Under the pieces are notes generated by a model. It was not told the origin of the DNA. It saw only the letters and a program-made list of their open reading frames with translations, and did no database searches. From Flammeovirgaceae bacterium (lineage in GTDB: Bacteria; Bacteroidota; Bacteroidia; Cytophagales; Cyclobacteriaceae), in NCBI GenBank assembly GCA_020635915.1, contig JACJYU010000001.1:992001-1056000 (forward strand): 64,000 nt of DNA, given 5' to 3'. Of the stretch, positions 9,030-17,858 are shown piece after piece (within the stretch, counting starts at the first letter, position 1; each line of letters opens with the position of its first letter). A program made the translations under genes and the position numbers.

Positions 9030-10146
9030 GACAAAATTACCATTTTCAATATTGCTGGCGCTGCTTATTGGGTGCCAGGCCCGGCAGGAGCAAAAATCAA
9101 CAGGTTCGATGGCCGCGAAAATTGATTCCGTGTTCAGCTCCATCCCCGACTTTAGTGGGGTGGTCCTTTTTGCCGATAATGGCAACCCGGTCCTCCACAA
9201 AGCCTATGGGGTACGGAACTATGAGGCCCAGGCCCCCATGGAGGCCAATGACATCTTTGAACTGGCTTCCGTTTCCAAACAATTTACTGCCATGACGATC
9301 ATGATGCTGAAGCAGGAAGGAAAACTGGATTATGATGATAATGTGGAAAAGTACCTTCCCGGCTCGCCCTACCAGGGCATTACCATCAGGCAATTGCTCA
9401 ACCACACTTCCGGGCTTCCCGACTATCAGGCCGTAATGGACGAGCATTGGGACAAAAGCAAAGTGGCGGGAAACCCCGATATTTTTGAATATTTGAAAAT
9501 ATACCATCCCCCGATGAAGTTTGTGCCTGGCGAAAAATACGAATACAGCAATACCGGATATGTCTTCCTGGCCAGCATCACGGAAGCTGTTTCAGGGCAG
9601 GATTTTGTGGGGTTTTGCAAGGAAAAAATATTTGAACCGTTGCAAATGGCCTCCACCGCAATCCGTGACAACGATCAAAAAAACAAACTCCCCAACCTTG
9701 CCTATGGGCACATCTATGTAGGGGAAGAAGGGAGGTATGTCAGGGCCGATTCCTTCCCCTCTTCGAATTATACCATTTGGCTGGGTGGAAGAAAAGGACC
9801 AGGCCGGGTGAGCGCTACCGCTGCGGACCTCCTAAAGTGGGACAAAGCGCTGTACACCGATCAACTTGTGCCACAGGAAACCCTGGCCGAAGCGTTTGCT
9901 CCAGCCACGCTGAACGATGGTTCAGCCTCCAACTACGGCTTTGGGTGGGAAATCATTCCTGAATCGCCTGCGGGTAAAGTGGTATGGCACAACGGGGACA
10001 ACCCGGGCTATAAAACAATCATCGTACGCTACCTGGATGCCAAAAAAACATTGATCGTGCTAAACAACAACTACCATCCACAATTTGAAAACGCGAGGGG
10101 TGCCGTGGACCAAATAGTTGCCAGAGGGCTAAAGGAACAGGATTAG
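9028..10146 (+). CDS. serine hydrolase lipoprotein, beta-lactamase/transpeptidase family
   Basis: 372 aa with a lipoprotein signal (lipobox LLIGC, Cys16). It has all three motifs of the class C beta-lactamase/DD-peptidase superfamily: SxxK as SVSK (81-84, nucleophile Ser81), YxN as YSN (173-175), and a third box HNG in VVWHNGDNPG near residue 320. Such proteins can be DD-peptidases, esterases or beta-lactamases, and context does not decide; lipid anchoring puts it at a periplasmic membrane face. It is divergent from rsmG with overlapping start codons (CATG). Two more members of this superfamily lie at 16633 and 53387. Confidence 0.88.
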   Translation: MTKLPFSILLALLIGCQARQEQKSTGSMAAKIDSVFSSIPDFSGVVLFADNGNPVLHKAYGVRNYEAQAPMEANDIFELASVSKQFTAMTIMMLKQEGKLDYDDNVEKYLPGSPYQGITIRQLLNHTSGLPDYQAVMDEHWDKSKVAGNPDIFEYLKIYHPPMKFVPGEKYEYSNTGYVFLASITEAVSGQDFVGFCKEKIFEPLQMASTAIRDNDQKNKLPNLAYGHIYVGEEGRYVRADSFPSSNYTIWLGGRKGPGRVSATAADLLKWDKALYTDQLVPQETLAEAFAPATLNDGSASNYGFGWEIIPESPAGKVVWHNGDNPGYKTIIVRYLDAKKTLIVLNNNYHPQFENARGAVDQIVARGLKEQD

Positions 10147-10154
10147 GAAAAAGA

Positions 10155-10766
10155 CTATATATGTTCCTTTTTGTTCTTGATCAGGTCGTACATCAATTCC
10201 CTGGCACGGTGCAGCTGGGCCTTCACCGTGCCCAACGGGGCTTCCAATTCCTTGGCGATTTCCTCATAGGAAAGCTCACTGTAATACCTTAGCCGGACCA
10301 GCTTTTGGTATTTGGCCGGCAACATATCCACAAAAACCTGGATCAGTTCCTCCTTTTGTGCCTTAATGGCCTCCTCCTGTGGGTTGAGGCTCCCATCCTC
10401 CACCTCTATCGACACCGACTGGCCGTCATCGTCCGTATAGGTGTTGCTGATGCTGAGGGTGTTTAGCCTTTTCTTCCTTATGAAATCTATGGTGTTGTTG
10501 GTGGCGATCCTAAACAGCCAGGTACTAAAGGTAAAATCCTTTTTAAAACGGTGAAGGCTTTTAAATGCTTTTGCAAACGATTCGATGGTAAGGTCTTCGG
10601 CATCGTCCACATTTCGCACCATTTTCAAAATCATGTGGTAGACAGGGCGCTTGTAGCGGGCCAGAAGTTTTGCATAAGCCTTCTCATCGCCATCCACGGC
10701 CATGTCTATCAGCTTAAAATCCTCCAGCGCCTTTTTTGAAAATCTGCTGTTCAGGTCTTCTTCCAT
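10155..10766 (-). CDS. ECF-type RNA polymerase sigma factor
   Basis: 203 aa. Region 2 (about residues 30-100) contains DAEDLTIESFAKAFKSLHRF and the -10 recognition stretch FSTWLFRIATNNTIDFIRKK; region 4 (about 140-195) contains LPAKYQKLVRLRYYSELSYEEIAKELEAPLGTVKAQLHRAR with its helix-turn-helix. This is the extracytoplasmic-function sigma layout without regions 1 and 3. It overlaps the upstream glycosyltransferase gene by 16 bases, so the two are probably co-transcribed and translationally coupled. No anti-sigma gene is next to it, unlike the ECF gene at 58138. Confidence 0.92.
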   Translation of the reverse strand: MEEDLNSRFSKKALEDFKLIDMAVDGDEKAYAKLLARYKRPVYHMILKMVRNVDDAEDLTIESFAKAFKSLHRFKKDFTFSTWLFRIATNNTIDFIRKKRLNTLSISNTYTDDDGQSVSIEVEDGSLNPQEEAIKAQKEELIQVFVDMLPAKYQKLVRLRYYSELSYEEIAKELEAPLGTVKAQLHRARELMYDLIKNKKEHI

Positions 10767-11854
10767 CTAATTGTATTACGTTGTAACGCCACAAGGCCGA
10801 TGACAAGATAATAAATGCTAAAAATAATATCTAAAAAGGGCACTTTCCATACTTCAAATGCCTCCCCCAACTTGCGCGAGGCGGTGTATGCCAACACCAC
10901 CAGCAATGCCATCCTGAGCAAGAAGGCACCGAGCGGAACGAAAACCCATGGCGAATAGAACATGGCCGGTATGGCCAATGCCCAAAAACCGATCATGGTG
11001 GCACTGTACAAACCCAACCTCCACTTATCCGCTACCTTATAGTATTTCCCCACGGACAAATGCCTCAACTTCTGGTAATAATAATCCACCCACGTGTCCT
11101 TTGGTTTGGAATATACAAGTGACCCCATGCCCATGGCCAACCGCGTGTTGTTGTATGTGCCCACTTCATTCACAAACAAATCGTCATCGCCCCCCGTTAC
11201 CGCCAAATGCGACCTGAACCCCTTGTTCTCAAAAAAAGTATTTTTCCGGTAGGCGAGGTTCCTGCCCACGCCCATGTAAGGCTTATCGAGCAGTGCCATG
11301 CCCATGTATTGAATGGCCGTAACCAGCCCCTCGTACCGGATAAATGAATTAAGAAAGCCGGGGGATTTGATGTACGGTGAATACCCAAGGACTATGTCGG
11401 TGCCAGTTGAAAATTGATGGCTCATTTTCTCAATCCAATATTGGCCTTGCGGGGCGCAGTCGGCATCCGTCAGCAGCACCCACTCGTACCTGGCGGTTTT
11501 TATCCCAAGGGTAAGCGCATACTTCTTGCCATTGACATGGCCGGGGCGGTCCTTAACGGACACCACCCTAAGCCTTTCGTCCTGGCCGGAGAGCTGGTTT
11601 AAATAATCCAGGCTCCCATCATGGCTCCTGTCGTCCACCACGATAACTTCATACTGCCCATAATGCTGTTGAAGCAGCATCGGGACCAACTCCCGAAGGT
11701 TCTGCTCCTCATTGTGGGCACATACCACCACCGATACCGGCACGGGCAGCCCTTCTGTGCGGCCACGGGGGGCCTGGAACGCGTGGAGGTATTTTGCCAA
11801 ATACACTACCTGGATGCCGGCAAAAACGAGGAATGTATATTCAAGGAAATGCAA
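10751..11854 (-). CDS. family 2 glycosyltransferase, membrane-anchored
   Basis: 367 aa. A membrane segment at residues 3-20 is followed by a GT-A catalytic domain: PVSVVVCAHNEE (39-50), the nucleotide-binding VVVDDRSHDG (71-80) and the DxD-type TDADC at 129-133. Two or three hydrophobic segments near the C-terminus (about 285-350) suggest a processive or membrane-lipid-linked enzyme with a cytoplasmic active site. The sugar and acceptor are unknown. It lies between a DUF4199-like gene (91-base gap) and an ECF sigma gene (16-base overlap), all on the minus strand. Confidence 0.88.
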   Translation of the reverse strand: MHFLEYTFLVFAGIQVVYLAKYLHAFQAPRGRTEGLPVPVSVVVCAHNEEQNLRELVPMLLQQHYGQYEVIVVDDRSHDGSLDYLNQLSGQDERLRVVSVKDRPGHVNGKKYALTLGIKTARYEWVLLTDADCAPQGQYWIEKMSHQFSTGTDIVLGYSPYIKSPGFLNSFIRYEGLVTAIQYMGMALLDKPYMGVGRNLAYRKNTFFENKGFRSHLAVTGGDDDLFVNEVGTYNNTRLAMGMGSLVYSKPKDTWVDYYYQKLRHLSVGKYYKVADKWRLGLYSATMIGFWALAIPAMFYSPWVFVPLGAFLLRMALLVVLAYTASRKLGEAFEVWKVPFLDIIFSIYYLVIGLVALQRNTIRWKKT

Positions 11855-11945
11855 ACGCCCTATTTAAGGTGCCAAATATAGGGCATGGGAACAACCCTTT
11901 GCGGCCATGGCCAGAAAATCCCGTGATGGTGTCAAAAAAGGAGCC

Positions 11946-12401
11946 CTACGTCTGGTTCACCTCGTCCGAGGGCACATAGTTCATCAGCAGGAAAGTAACG
12001 AAGAAGCCGGAAAAAACACCTTCCAGCGCCACGATAAAGGCCCCCATATATGGGTTGAGGTACCTGCCCATAGGTTCGTTTTCGATAATGGACTGCATCA
12101 TGGCCGTGTCCAGCTTCATGTATACAAACAGGAACAAGGCAAAAACAAGGGAACCTACCGCTGCCGTGGACACACCGGTAATAAGGCCCCTGAAATAATT
12201 CAACCGGTCCGAATGAACCCGTCTGAAATTCTTAAGTGCATAGTAAATGCCGAGGGACAAAATAATCAGGTTGAGGACGCGCAACTCCACAATGTGGCCA
12301 AGCCCAACCAGTTTCATGATGAGAAAAAAACCGATAAGGCCGGCCGCAATCCTCAGCCCATAGCTTTCAGGAATCCTATTGGGGTTGTTGAAAAAGCTCA
12401 T
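11946..12401 (-). CDS. DUF4199-like membrane protein
   Basis: 151 aa with four predicted membrane helices (about residues 15-35, 41-58, 70-95 and 120-142) and a short amphipathic stretch with ENEPMGRYLNPY before the last. The pattern of LxYGLxxG-like helices, the KNFRRVHSDRLNYFRGLITG loop and a conserved last helix resembles DUF4199 proteins of Bacteroidota. Function is unknown. Like the pair at 41926 and 42505, it sits directly upstream of a GT2 gene. Confidence 0.65.
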   Translation of the reverse strand: MSFFNNPNRIPESYGLRIAAGLIGFFLIMKLVGLGHIVELRVLNLIILSLGIYYALKNFRRVHSDRLNYFRGLITGVSTAAVGSLVFALFLFVYMKLDTAMMQSIIENEPMGRYLNPYMGAFIVALEGVFSGFFVTFLLMNYVPSDEVNQT

Positions 12402-12520
12402 AGTCAGTGGGGTTAGGTTTCCTAATTTTTATAATTTCTGGTAGAAATACAACCTTTGCCCCTTATTATTCATCCCTTCGCCCTGTATGGGCCATTGCCA
12501 CCAACCCCAAAGGGGGAAGG

Positions 12521-12718
12521 CTAGCCCAGTTTTGGCAACCGGATGAGGAGGGGCGGCCCACCCGCTTTCATGACCGTGCTGCTTTTTGCTTTCTTTTCCG
12601 GTAGTGGGTAATTTTCCTTTCGCCTTGTCCTGGCACTGGCGATCCACAATACCAACCCCCCCACAATCGCCACGGCCACCATGGTCGAAATCCAATAGTG
12701 GGCAATAATGAAATTCAT
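12521..12718 (-). CDS. small single-pass membrane protein, hypothetical
   Basis: 65 aa. One hydrophobic helix (about residues 4-27, HYWISTMVAVAIVGGLVLWIASA) is followed by a basic tail (RTRRKENYPLPEKKAKSS), giving an N-out/C-in single-pass topology by the positive-inside rule. I do not recognise a family, and the last 20 residues look unconstrained. It is supported by the clear helix plus basic flank and by lying in the minus-strand run, but it could be spurious. Confidence 0.45.
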   Translation of the reverse strand: MNFIIAHYWISTMVAVAIVGGLVLWIASARTRRKENYPLPEKKAKSSTVMKAGGPPLLIRLPKLG

Positions 12719-12788
12719 GATATTAATTTTGATGACGGTTCAACTTCAATAAACCAAAAAAAAATATTTTTTTCAATTGTTACGATGA

Positions 12789-12831
12789 TCAAATCAAAAA
12801 AGTGGGTACTGAAGGTTTTTTTTTGATTTGA
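12789..12831. repeat. AT-rich 13-bp perfect inverted repeat
   Basis: TCAAATCAAAAAA at 12789-12801 is exactly reversed at 12819-12831, with a 17-base loop. It lies 41 bases after the phospholipase-like gene (minus strand) and upstream of the small membrane protein. It could end the first transcript or be an operator for the second; the stem has only two G/C pairs per arm, which is unusual for a terminator. Confidence 0.6.
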
Positions 12832-12871
12832 ACTGCCCGGTCCCACAAAAACATTTGAAGTGATGCCTGGG

Positions 12872-13849
12872 TCAATGGTTCCCATCGCCCTCGTGCGCCC
12901 TGGCGGGGTAGCGGTGCTCCTTCCACTTTTCCAGCTCCTTTTTCCTGGCCTCCAGTTCTTCCGGGGAAGGGCTGTAGCCGATAAGTTTTTTAAGGTCCGG
13001 CTGGCCTGAATCTACCCAGGCACTGTACCAAAGGTCGCCCGTCATTTTTACACTGCGCCTCATTTGCCGCTCCACCATCCCGCCCAGGGCAAGGTGGTAG
13101 GCCTGGGCATACGGATAAGACACTACTTTCACGGTTTGCCTCCCCCTGGTCTCAAAACCATACTTTTTATTTCCCCATTTCCCCCCTATCCTTTTTTCAA
13201 AACGCAAAACCGAATCCAACGCCAGGTGGGCCCTGGCCACCGCTTCCCATGCATAGCCCTGCACATTATCGATATAGGCTGCCTTGCCCACAAAAAAACC
13301 ATATTCCGGAAAAAACAACTCCGGGAGCCTCGACTCCCAGAATGCATGCAGGCCGGGCTGTCCGGTAAGCTGCCCATCGTAGTTGCTTGTGGTGTGCAGG
13401 GGCACATTTGCATCGGCCACGTAATGGCCAAGGTCGGCAGAGCTTCTCAGGATTTTTTCAGGGTCGTAAAGCAGCATGGCATCCTTCAGGCGATTGTAGG
13501 CCCTCACGATTTGCCACGGCACTACCCCCCTTTCCATCAAGGAATCCTCACCATACCGGCCAAGGGCCTGGGCCCATGTCCTGGGGAGTTTGTAAACGGC
13601 ACTATCGCCAAATTCATCCAAGTCGATAAAATGGCGTGGCGCCTCGTCTTTTATGGCATACCGCCTTCTGTCCGGGGCAACGGCCTCTTCCGTCAGGAAC
13701 TCAATGTTTTTTTTATAGAAGCCTATCATTTCCGGAGGGAGGGTATACACCGCCAGGCGGTTTATTTTTTTATGCGCAAAAAAACCCCAGGCAAAACCAA
13801 AGCATGGCATGGCCAAACAAACCCATAATAATTTACGTATCCGGGGCAC
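12872..13849 (-). CDS. zinc-dependent phospholipase C / S1-P1 nuclease-fold protein
   Basis: 325 aa with a signal peptide (MPRIRKLLWVCLAMPCFGFA, cut before Trp21). Zinc-ligand candidates appear in the order of the phospholipase C/P1 nuclease fold: the new N-terminal W21 with H26 in FFAHKKIN, D60, H73 with D76 in RHFID, H142 and D146 in GHYVADANVPLH, H152, and H168 with E172 in LHAFWE. The N-terminal Trp as ligand implies that signal cleavage is needed for activity. The protein should be periplasmic or secreted and could act on phospholipids or nucleic acid. It is divergent from the M1 peptidase gene by 29 bases. Confidence 0.82.
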   Translation of the reverse strand: MPRIRKLLWVCLAMPCFGFAWGFFAHKKINRLAVYTLPPEMIGFYKKNIEFLTEEAVAPDRRRYAIKDEAPRHFIDLDEFGDSAVYKLPRTWAQALGRYGEDSLMERGVVPWQIVRAYNRLKDAMLLYDPEKILRSSADLGHYVADANVPLHTTSNYDGQLTGQPGLHAFWESRLPELFFPEYGFFVGKAAYIDNVQGYAWEAVARAHLALDSVLRFEKRIGGKWGNKKYGFETRGRQTVKVVSYPYAQAYHLALGGMVERQMRRSVKMTGDLWYSAWVDSGQPDLKKLIGYSPSPEELEARKKELEKWKEHRYPARAHEGDGNH

Positions 13850-13878
13850 CGTATTTATATTTCAGGAAATTTGATTAC

Positions 13879-15489
13879 ATGCCCAAATTCATCCCTGCCT
13901 CCATCCTTGCCCTGCTGGCCACCCTTCAATTGTTTGCCACCGACCCTTATCCCAGGAACCATGGCATTGACATCAAACACTACCGCTTCCGGATAGACCT
14001 AAACGACTCCACCAATGCGATAGCGGGGGTTGCGGAAGTTACCATTTTATTCAAAGATTCCCTATCCACTTTTGAATTGGATTTGGTAGGAAAATCACCG
14101 GATGGGAACGGAATGGCCGTGTCCTCCGTGAGCCAGGGAAAGAAACCATTGCCATTTGCCCAAAAGGGCGACCGGCTTTCCATTCTCCTCCCCCATACGG
14201 CCAGGGCCGGGGAGGAAACCACGATATCCATTGCCTATGGAGGGACCCCCTCCGATGGGCTGGTGATAGGAACCAACAAATTCGGGGACCGTGTTTTTTT
14301 TGGCGACAACTGGCCCAACCGTGCCCATTACTGGCTTCCCACCATTGACCACCCCTACGACAAAGCAAGCTGCGAGTTCATCGTAACGGCCCCATCGCAT
14401 TACCAGGCCATCGCCAACGGCATCCTCATGGAAAAAACCAACCTGCCCCACGACAGGACGCTCGCCCACTGGAGAGAAACCGCGGATATACCCACCAAGG
14501 TAATGGTCATCGGGGTGGCCAGGTTTGCCACCACCACGGCAGGGACCGTCAACGGCATACCGGTGGAGACATGGGTATACCCTCAAAACAAAGAAGCGGG
14601 TTTTACCGATTATGAAATTGCCACCAAAGTACTTGCCTATTTTATCGACCATGTGGGGCCCTACCCCTATCAAAAGCTTGCCAATGTGCAGTCCACCACG
14701 CGGTATGGGGGGATGGAGAACGCCAGCAATATTTTTTACTATGAAAACTCCGTTACCGGGAAAAATGAACGGGAAGGTTTGATTGCCCACGAAACGGCCC
14801 ATCAATGGTTTGGCGATTCGGCCTCCGAGAAGGACTGGTACCACGTGTGGCTGAGCGAGGGCTTCGCCACCTATTTCACCAACCTGTATTATGAAGCCAA
14901 CTATGGCAGTGCGGAACTGGCCAAAAGAATGGCGCAACAAAGGGACGAAGTGATAAAATACCACTCGAAAAACCCCGCCCCGGTAATTGACACCACCCTT
15001 ACCGATATCAATAAAGTGTTGAATGCCAATTCCTATCAGAAAGGAAGCTGGGTGCTGCACATGCTGCGGAAAAAAGTAGGTGACGAAAACTTCTGGAAAG
15101 GGATAAGGCTGTATTACCAAACCTATCAAAATTCAAACGCGTTGACTTCGGACTTCAGGCACATAATGGAAAAAGTGTCGGGGATGGACCTGCGGTTGTT
15201 TTTTGAGCAGTGGCTCAGTGAAAGCGGCCACCCTGTGCTTACCGTTACCTGGCAGTACAACGCCAGGAAAAAACAGGTGGAGGGGGTCGTGAGGCAGGGA
15301 CAAAACCCGTTGTTCGCCACCCCATTGGAAATTGGCGTAAAGGCCGATGACGGCACCCTGTCCATCCAAACCGTCCAGTTGGGGAAAAAAGGGACAAAAT
15401 TTGCTTTTGTGGCCCCAAAAAGCCCTAAAGAACTGGTTTTGGACCCCCACACCTGGCTGTTGTTTGAAGGAAAAATCAGCAGAAAATGA
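13879..15489 (+). CDS. M1 family metallopeptidase (aminopeptidase N-like), secreted
   Basis: 536 aa from the ATG at 13879, where a signal peptide (MPKFIPASILALLATLQLFA) begins; upstream in-frame codons overlap the divergent gene and are not used. The exopeptidase motif GGMEN is at 277-281 and the zinc site HETAH at 304-308 with the third ligand Glu327 in WLSEGFATYF. The N-terminal beta domain (about 25-210) and the thermolysin-like domain are present, but the long C-terminal ERAP1-like helical domain is missing, as in short bacterial M1 enzymes. It probably removes N-terminal residues from peptides in the periplasm. Confidence 0.92.
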   Translation: MPKFIPASILALLATLQLFATDPYPRNHGIDIKHYRFRIDLNDSTNAIAGVAEVTILFKDSLSTFELDLVGKSPDGNGMAVSSVSQGKKPLPFAQKGDRLSILLPHTARAGEETTISIAYGGTPSDGLVIGTNKFGDRVFFGDNWPNRAHYWLPTIDHPYDKASCEFIVTAPSHYQAIANGILMEKTNLPHDRTLAHWRETADIPTKVMVIGVARFATTTAGTVNGIPVETWVYPQNKEAGFTDYEIATKVLAYFIDHVGPYPYQKLANVQSTTRYGGMENASNIFYYENSVTGKNEREGLIAHETAHQWFGDSASEKDWYHVWLSEGFATYFTNLYYEANYGSAELAKRMAQQRDEVIKYHSKNPAPVIDTTLTDINKVLNANSYQKGSWVLHMLRKKVGDENFWKGIRLYYQTYQNSNALTSDFRHIMEKVSGMDLRLFFEQWLSESGHPVLTVTWQYNARKKQVEGVVRQGQNPLFATPLEIGVKADDGTLSIQTVQLGKKGTKFAFVAPKSPKELVLDPHTWLLFEGKISRK

Positions 15490-15501
15490 GCAAACCCCTA
15501 T

Positions 15502-15532
15502 TTTGTAAATAGGCTGAATGGCCTTACCTTTG
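15502..15532 (+). promoter_or_regulatory. Bacteroidota-type promoter of rpsT (TTTG-N19-TACCTTTG)
   Basis: TTTG at 15502-15505 and TACCTTTG at 15525-15532 are separated by exactly 19 bases, matching the consensus TTTG-N19-TAnnTTTG of the Bacteroidota primary sigma factor. Transcription would start near 15539, 17 bases before the rpsT ATG. Confidence 0.75.
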
Positions 15533-15555
15533 CAGTCCGTTTGTAAAAAAGACTT

Positions 15556-15810
15556 ATGGCAAACCACAAATCAGCAGAGAAAAGGATCAGGTCCAACGAA
15601 AAGAAGCGCGTGCTCAACCGGTACCAGCACAAGACCGCGCGCACGGCCTCCAAAAAACTAGTGGCCACCACCTCCAAGCCGGAGGCAGAAGCCCTGCTTA
15701 AGGAAGTCTCATCGCTTATCGACAAATTGGCCAAGAAAAACATCATCCATTGGAAAAAAGCTGCCAATCAGAAATCCAGGTTGGCCAGGCATGTAAACAA
15801 GCTCGCCTAA
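15556..15810 (+). CDS. rpsT: 30S ribosomal protein S20
   Basis: 84 aa, the usual length. The N-terminus MANHKSAEKRIRSNEKKRVLN and the Lys/Arg/Ala-rich three-helix body ending in KKNIIHWKKAANQKSRLARHVNKL are diagnostic for S20, which binds 16S rRNA in the body of the small subunit. It is preceded by a near-perfect promoter and is probably transcribed separately from radC, which has its own -7 element. Confidence 0.97.
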   Translation: MANHKSAEKRIRSNEKKRVLNRYQHKTARTASKKLVATTSKPEAEALLKEVSSLIDKLAKKNIIHWKKAANQKSRLARHVNKLA

Positions 15811-15892
15811 CCACGAGGTTTTTTAAATACTTTTCCCTTCCTTGTTTCGGGCAATTCGATAGCAGGGGAGGGTTTTTTATTGCCCAGGCAAA

Positions 15893-15900
15893 TAAATTTG
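15893..15900 (+). promoter_or_regulatory. -7 promoter element (TAAATTTG) of radC
   Basis: TAAATTTG matches TAnnTTTG. It abuts the ATG at 15901, so a transcript from here would begin near 15907 and could not use that ATG. This favours the ATG at 15928 as the radC start. Confidence 0.45.
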
Positions 15901-15927
15901 ATGCGTAAACCAACCCTTTCAGATGAT

Positions 15928-16626
15928 ATGAATCCGGGCGGCAGGCCACTGGGGATCAAAAGCTGGGCACGGGAAGACCGGCCTCGCGAAAAGCTGCTCC
16001 TAAAAGGCAAGGCAGCGCTCTCCGATGCAGAACTTATTGCCCTGCTCATAGGCTCCGGCACAGGGCAACTGAGTGCCGTGGAAGTGGCCAGGCAAGTACT
16101 TCAAACCGTTGGCAACGATTTGCATGATTTGGCCCGGCTTACCGTTAAAGACCTGATGAAAAGCAAGGGAATAGGGGAAGCCAAGGCGATAGCCATTGTG
16201 GCCGCCATGGAACTGGGCCGCAGGAGAAAGGAGTCCGAATCCCGGGAACGGCCCAAGGTGGCAAGCTCCAACGAGGCCTATGAGCTGGTAAAAGGCGATT
16301 TAATGGACCTCGCCCACGAAGAGTTTTGGGTATTGTTGCTCAATCGTGCCAACCGCCTCATCAAAAAAAAGAGGATAAGCGAAGGCGGGGTTTCCGGTAC
16401 GGTGGCCGACCCGAAAATTATATTCAAGCTGGCCCTGGAAGAACTGGCCAGTGGTATCATTGTGGCCCACAACCACCCTTCCGGCAACCTTGTGGCCAGC
16501 CAAACCGACATCGCCCTCACCAAAAGGTTGAAGGAGGCAGGCAAGGTAATGGAAGTGCAATTGTTGGACCATCTGATCGTTGCCGGCCCAAAATACCTTA
16601 GCTTTGCAGATGAGGGGATGATATAA
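15928..16626 (+). CDS. radC: DNA repair protein RadC (JAMM/MPN+ domain)
   Basis: 232 aa. An N-terminal helix-hairpin-helix part (SWAREDRPREKLLLKG, ALSDAELIALLIGSGT, then LMKSKGIGEAKA) is followed by the JAMM metalloprotease-like domain with HNHPSG at 181-186 and a downstream Asp in SQTDIALTKR. The family is named for a supposed repair role that is not well supported; its real biochemical activity is unclear. I chose ATG 15928 over ATG 15901 because the likely -7 promoter box ends at 15900 and the conserved sequence starts at GIKSWAREDRP. Confidence 0.93.
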   Translation: MNPGGRPLGIKSWAREDRPREKLLLKGKAALSDAELIALLIGSGTGQLSAVEVARQVLQTVGNDLHDLARLTVKDLMKSKGIGEAKAIAIVAAMELGRRRKESESRERPKVASSNEAYELVKGDLMDLAHEEFWVLLLNRANRLIKKKRISEGGVSGTVADPKIIFKLALEELASGIIVAHNHPSGNLVASQTDIALTKRLKEAGKVMEVQLLDHLIVAGPKYLSFADEGMI

Positions 16627-16632
16627 TCAGCC

Positions 16633-17856
16633 ATGAAAAGGATTATACTACTCGTATCCATCACCATCACCGCATGGGTGGGTTTTGTTTTTTACACCAC
16701 CCCGGACACGCCCCGGAAAAGCCTGGAAAAGGCGGAAAACAAAACTGCCCTCCCCACGCCCTATTTGCAAATGCTGGATGACTATGAGGGATACATTAAT
16801 GAGTCATTGAAACTTACCGGCACGCCTGGGGCCGCCATTGCCATCGTGCACGACTCCACCATCATTTACCTGAAAGGCTTTGGCGTAAAAAATGTGGGCA
16901 CCGGGGAGCCTGTGGACGTGCATACCGCCTTTAGGCTTGGATCGGTTTCCAAATCCGTCACTTCCGTAATGGTGGGGGCAATGGTTGCCGCCAAGGCCCT
17001 CGACTGGGACGAGCCTGTGGTAAAATACCTTCCCCATTTCGAATTGAAATCGCCCGCATATACGCAGGCCCTTACCTTACGCCATGTCATGTCGCATACC
17101 ACCGGCCTGCCCTACCACACCTACACCAACCTTATCGAGGAGGGCCTGCCCCACAACGAACTGGTCTCCGAATTGAAAAACGTTGACCTGATCGGGGAGC
17201 CGGGAAAGGTTTACAGCTACCAAAACGTGGCCTTTAGCCTGATGGACGATGTGGTCAGGTCGGCCACAGGGCACTCGTTCGGGGACGAAATGGAGGCACG
17301 GCTATTTGGCCCCCTCCACATGGCAAACGCTTCGGTGGGCTATGAAGCCTTCGTCCACAACCCCAATGTGGCCCAGCCCCACCTGTTGCGCGGGCACCAA
17401 TGGAAGCCCATCCCTGTGTCGCCCACCTATTACAATACCGCCCCGGCAGGTGGGATAAACGCCAGCATCACCGACATGGCCAAATTATTGGTCGCCCTGC
17501 TGGGAAACAAGGAAAACGTGGTGCCCCAAAAAACAATTGACGAACTCTTTGCCCCTGAAATACAGGCAACGGCAAAAAACAGGAACTTCAACAAATGGAA
17601 AAGGATAAAAAGGTCATACTACGGACTGGGGTGGCGCGTGCTTGCTTTCAAAAACGACACGTTGGCCTACCATGGAGGCTATGTGAATGGGTATAGAAGC
17701 GAAATTTCGGTACACCCCGCAAAAAAAATAGCCATTTGCGTGCTGGCCAATGGGCCCAGTGGTTTTTCCGACCATGCCATCCCCGCATTTTATAACACCT
17801 ACGACAAATATTTCAAAACCAGGGAAAGCAAACCTTCCCCGATAGCCATGCCCTAA
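16633..17856 (+). CDS. serine hydrolase, beta-lactamase family, membrane-anchored
   Basis: 407 aa. A single N-terminal hydrophobic segment (about residues 4-21) acts as signal anchor. Active-site motifs are SVSK (104-107), YQN in YSYQN near residue 197, and HGG (347-349) as the third box. The fold is that of class C beta-lactamases and DD-peptidases, and the active site would be periplasmic. It starts 6 bases after radC, and the DUF1684 gene follows after 2 bases, so the three may be one transcript. Substrate unknown. Confidence 0.87.
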   Translation: MKRIILLVSITITAWVGFVFYTTPDTPRKSLEKAENKTALPTPYLQMLDDYEGYINESLKLTGTPGAAIAIVHDSTIIYLKGFGVKNVGTGEPVDVHTAFRLGSVSKSVTSVMVGAMVAAKALDWDEPVVKYLPHFELKSPAYTQALTLRHVMSHTTGLPYHTYTNLIEEGLPHNELVSELKNVDLIGEPGKVYSYQNVAFSLMDDVVRSATGHSFGDEMEARLFGPLHMANASVGYEAFVHNPNVAQPHLLRGHQWKPIPVSPTYYNTAPAGGINASITDMAKLLVALLGNKENVVPQKTIDELFAPEIQATAKNRNFNKWKRIKRSYYGLGWRVLAFKNDTLAYHGGYVNGYRSEISVHPAKKIAICVLANGPSGFSDHAIPAFYNTYDKYFKTRESKPSPIAMP

Positions 17857-17858
17857 AA

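Noticed and set aside
14095..15129. Long minus-strand frame inside the M1 peptidase gene
   Set aside because: The plus strand carries the M1 zinc motifs in frame; the antisense frame has no motif.
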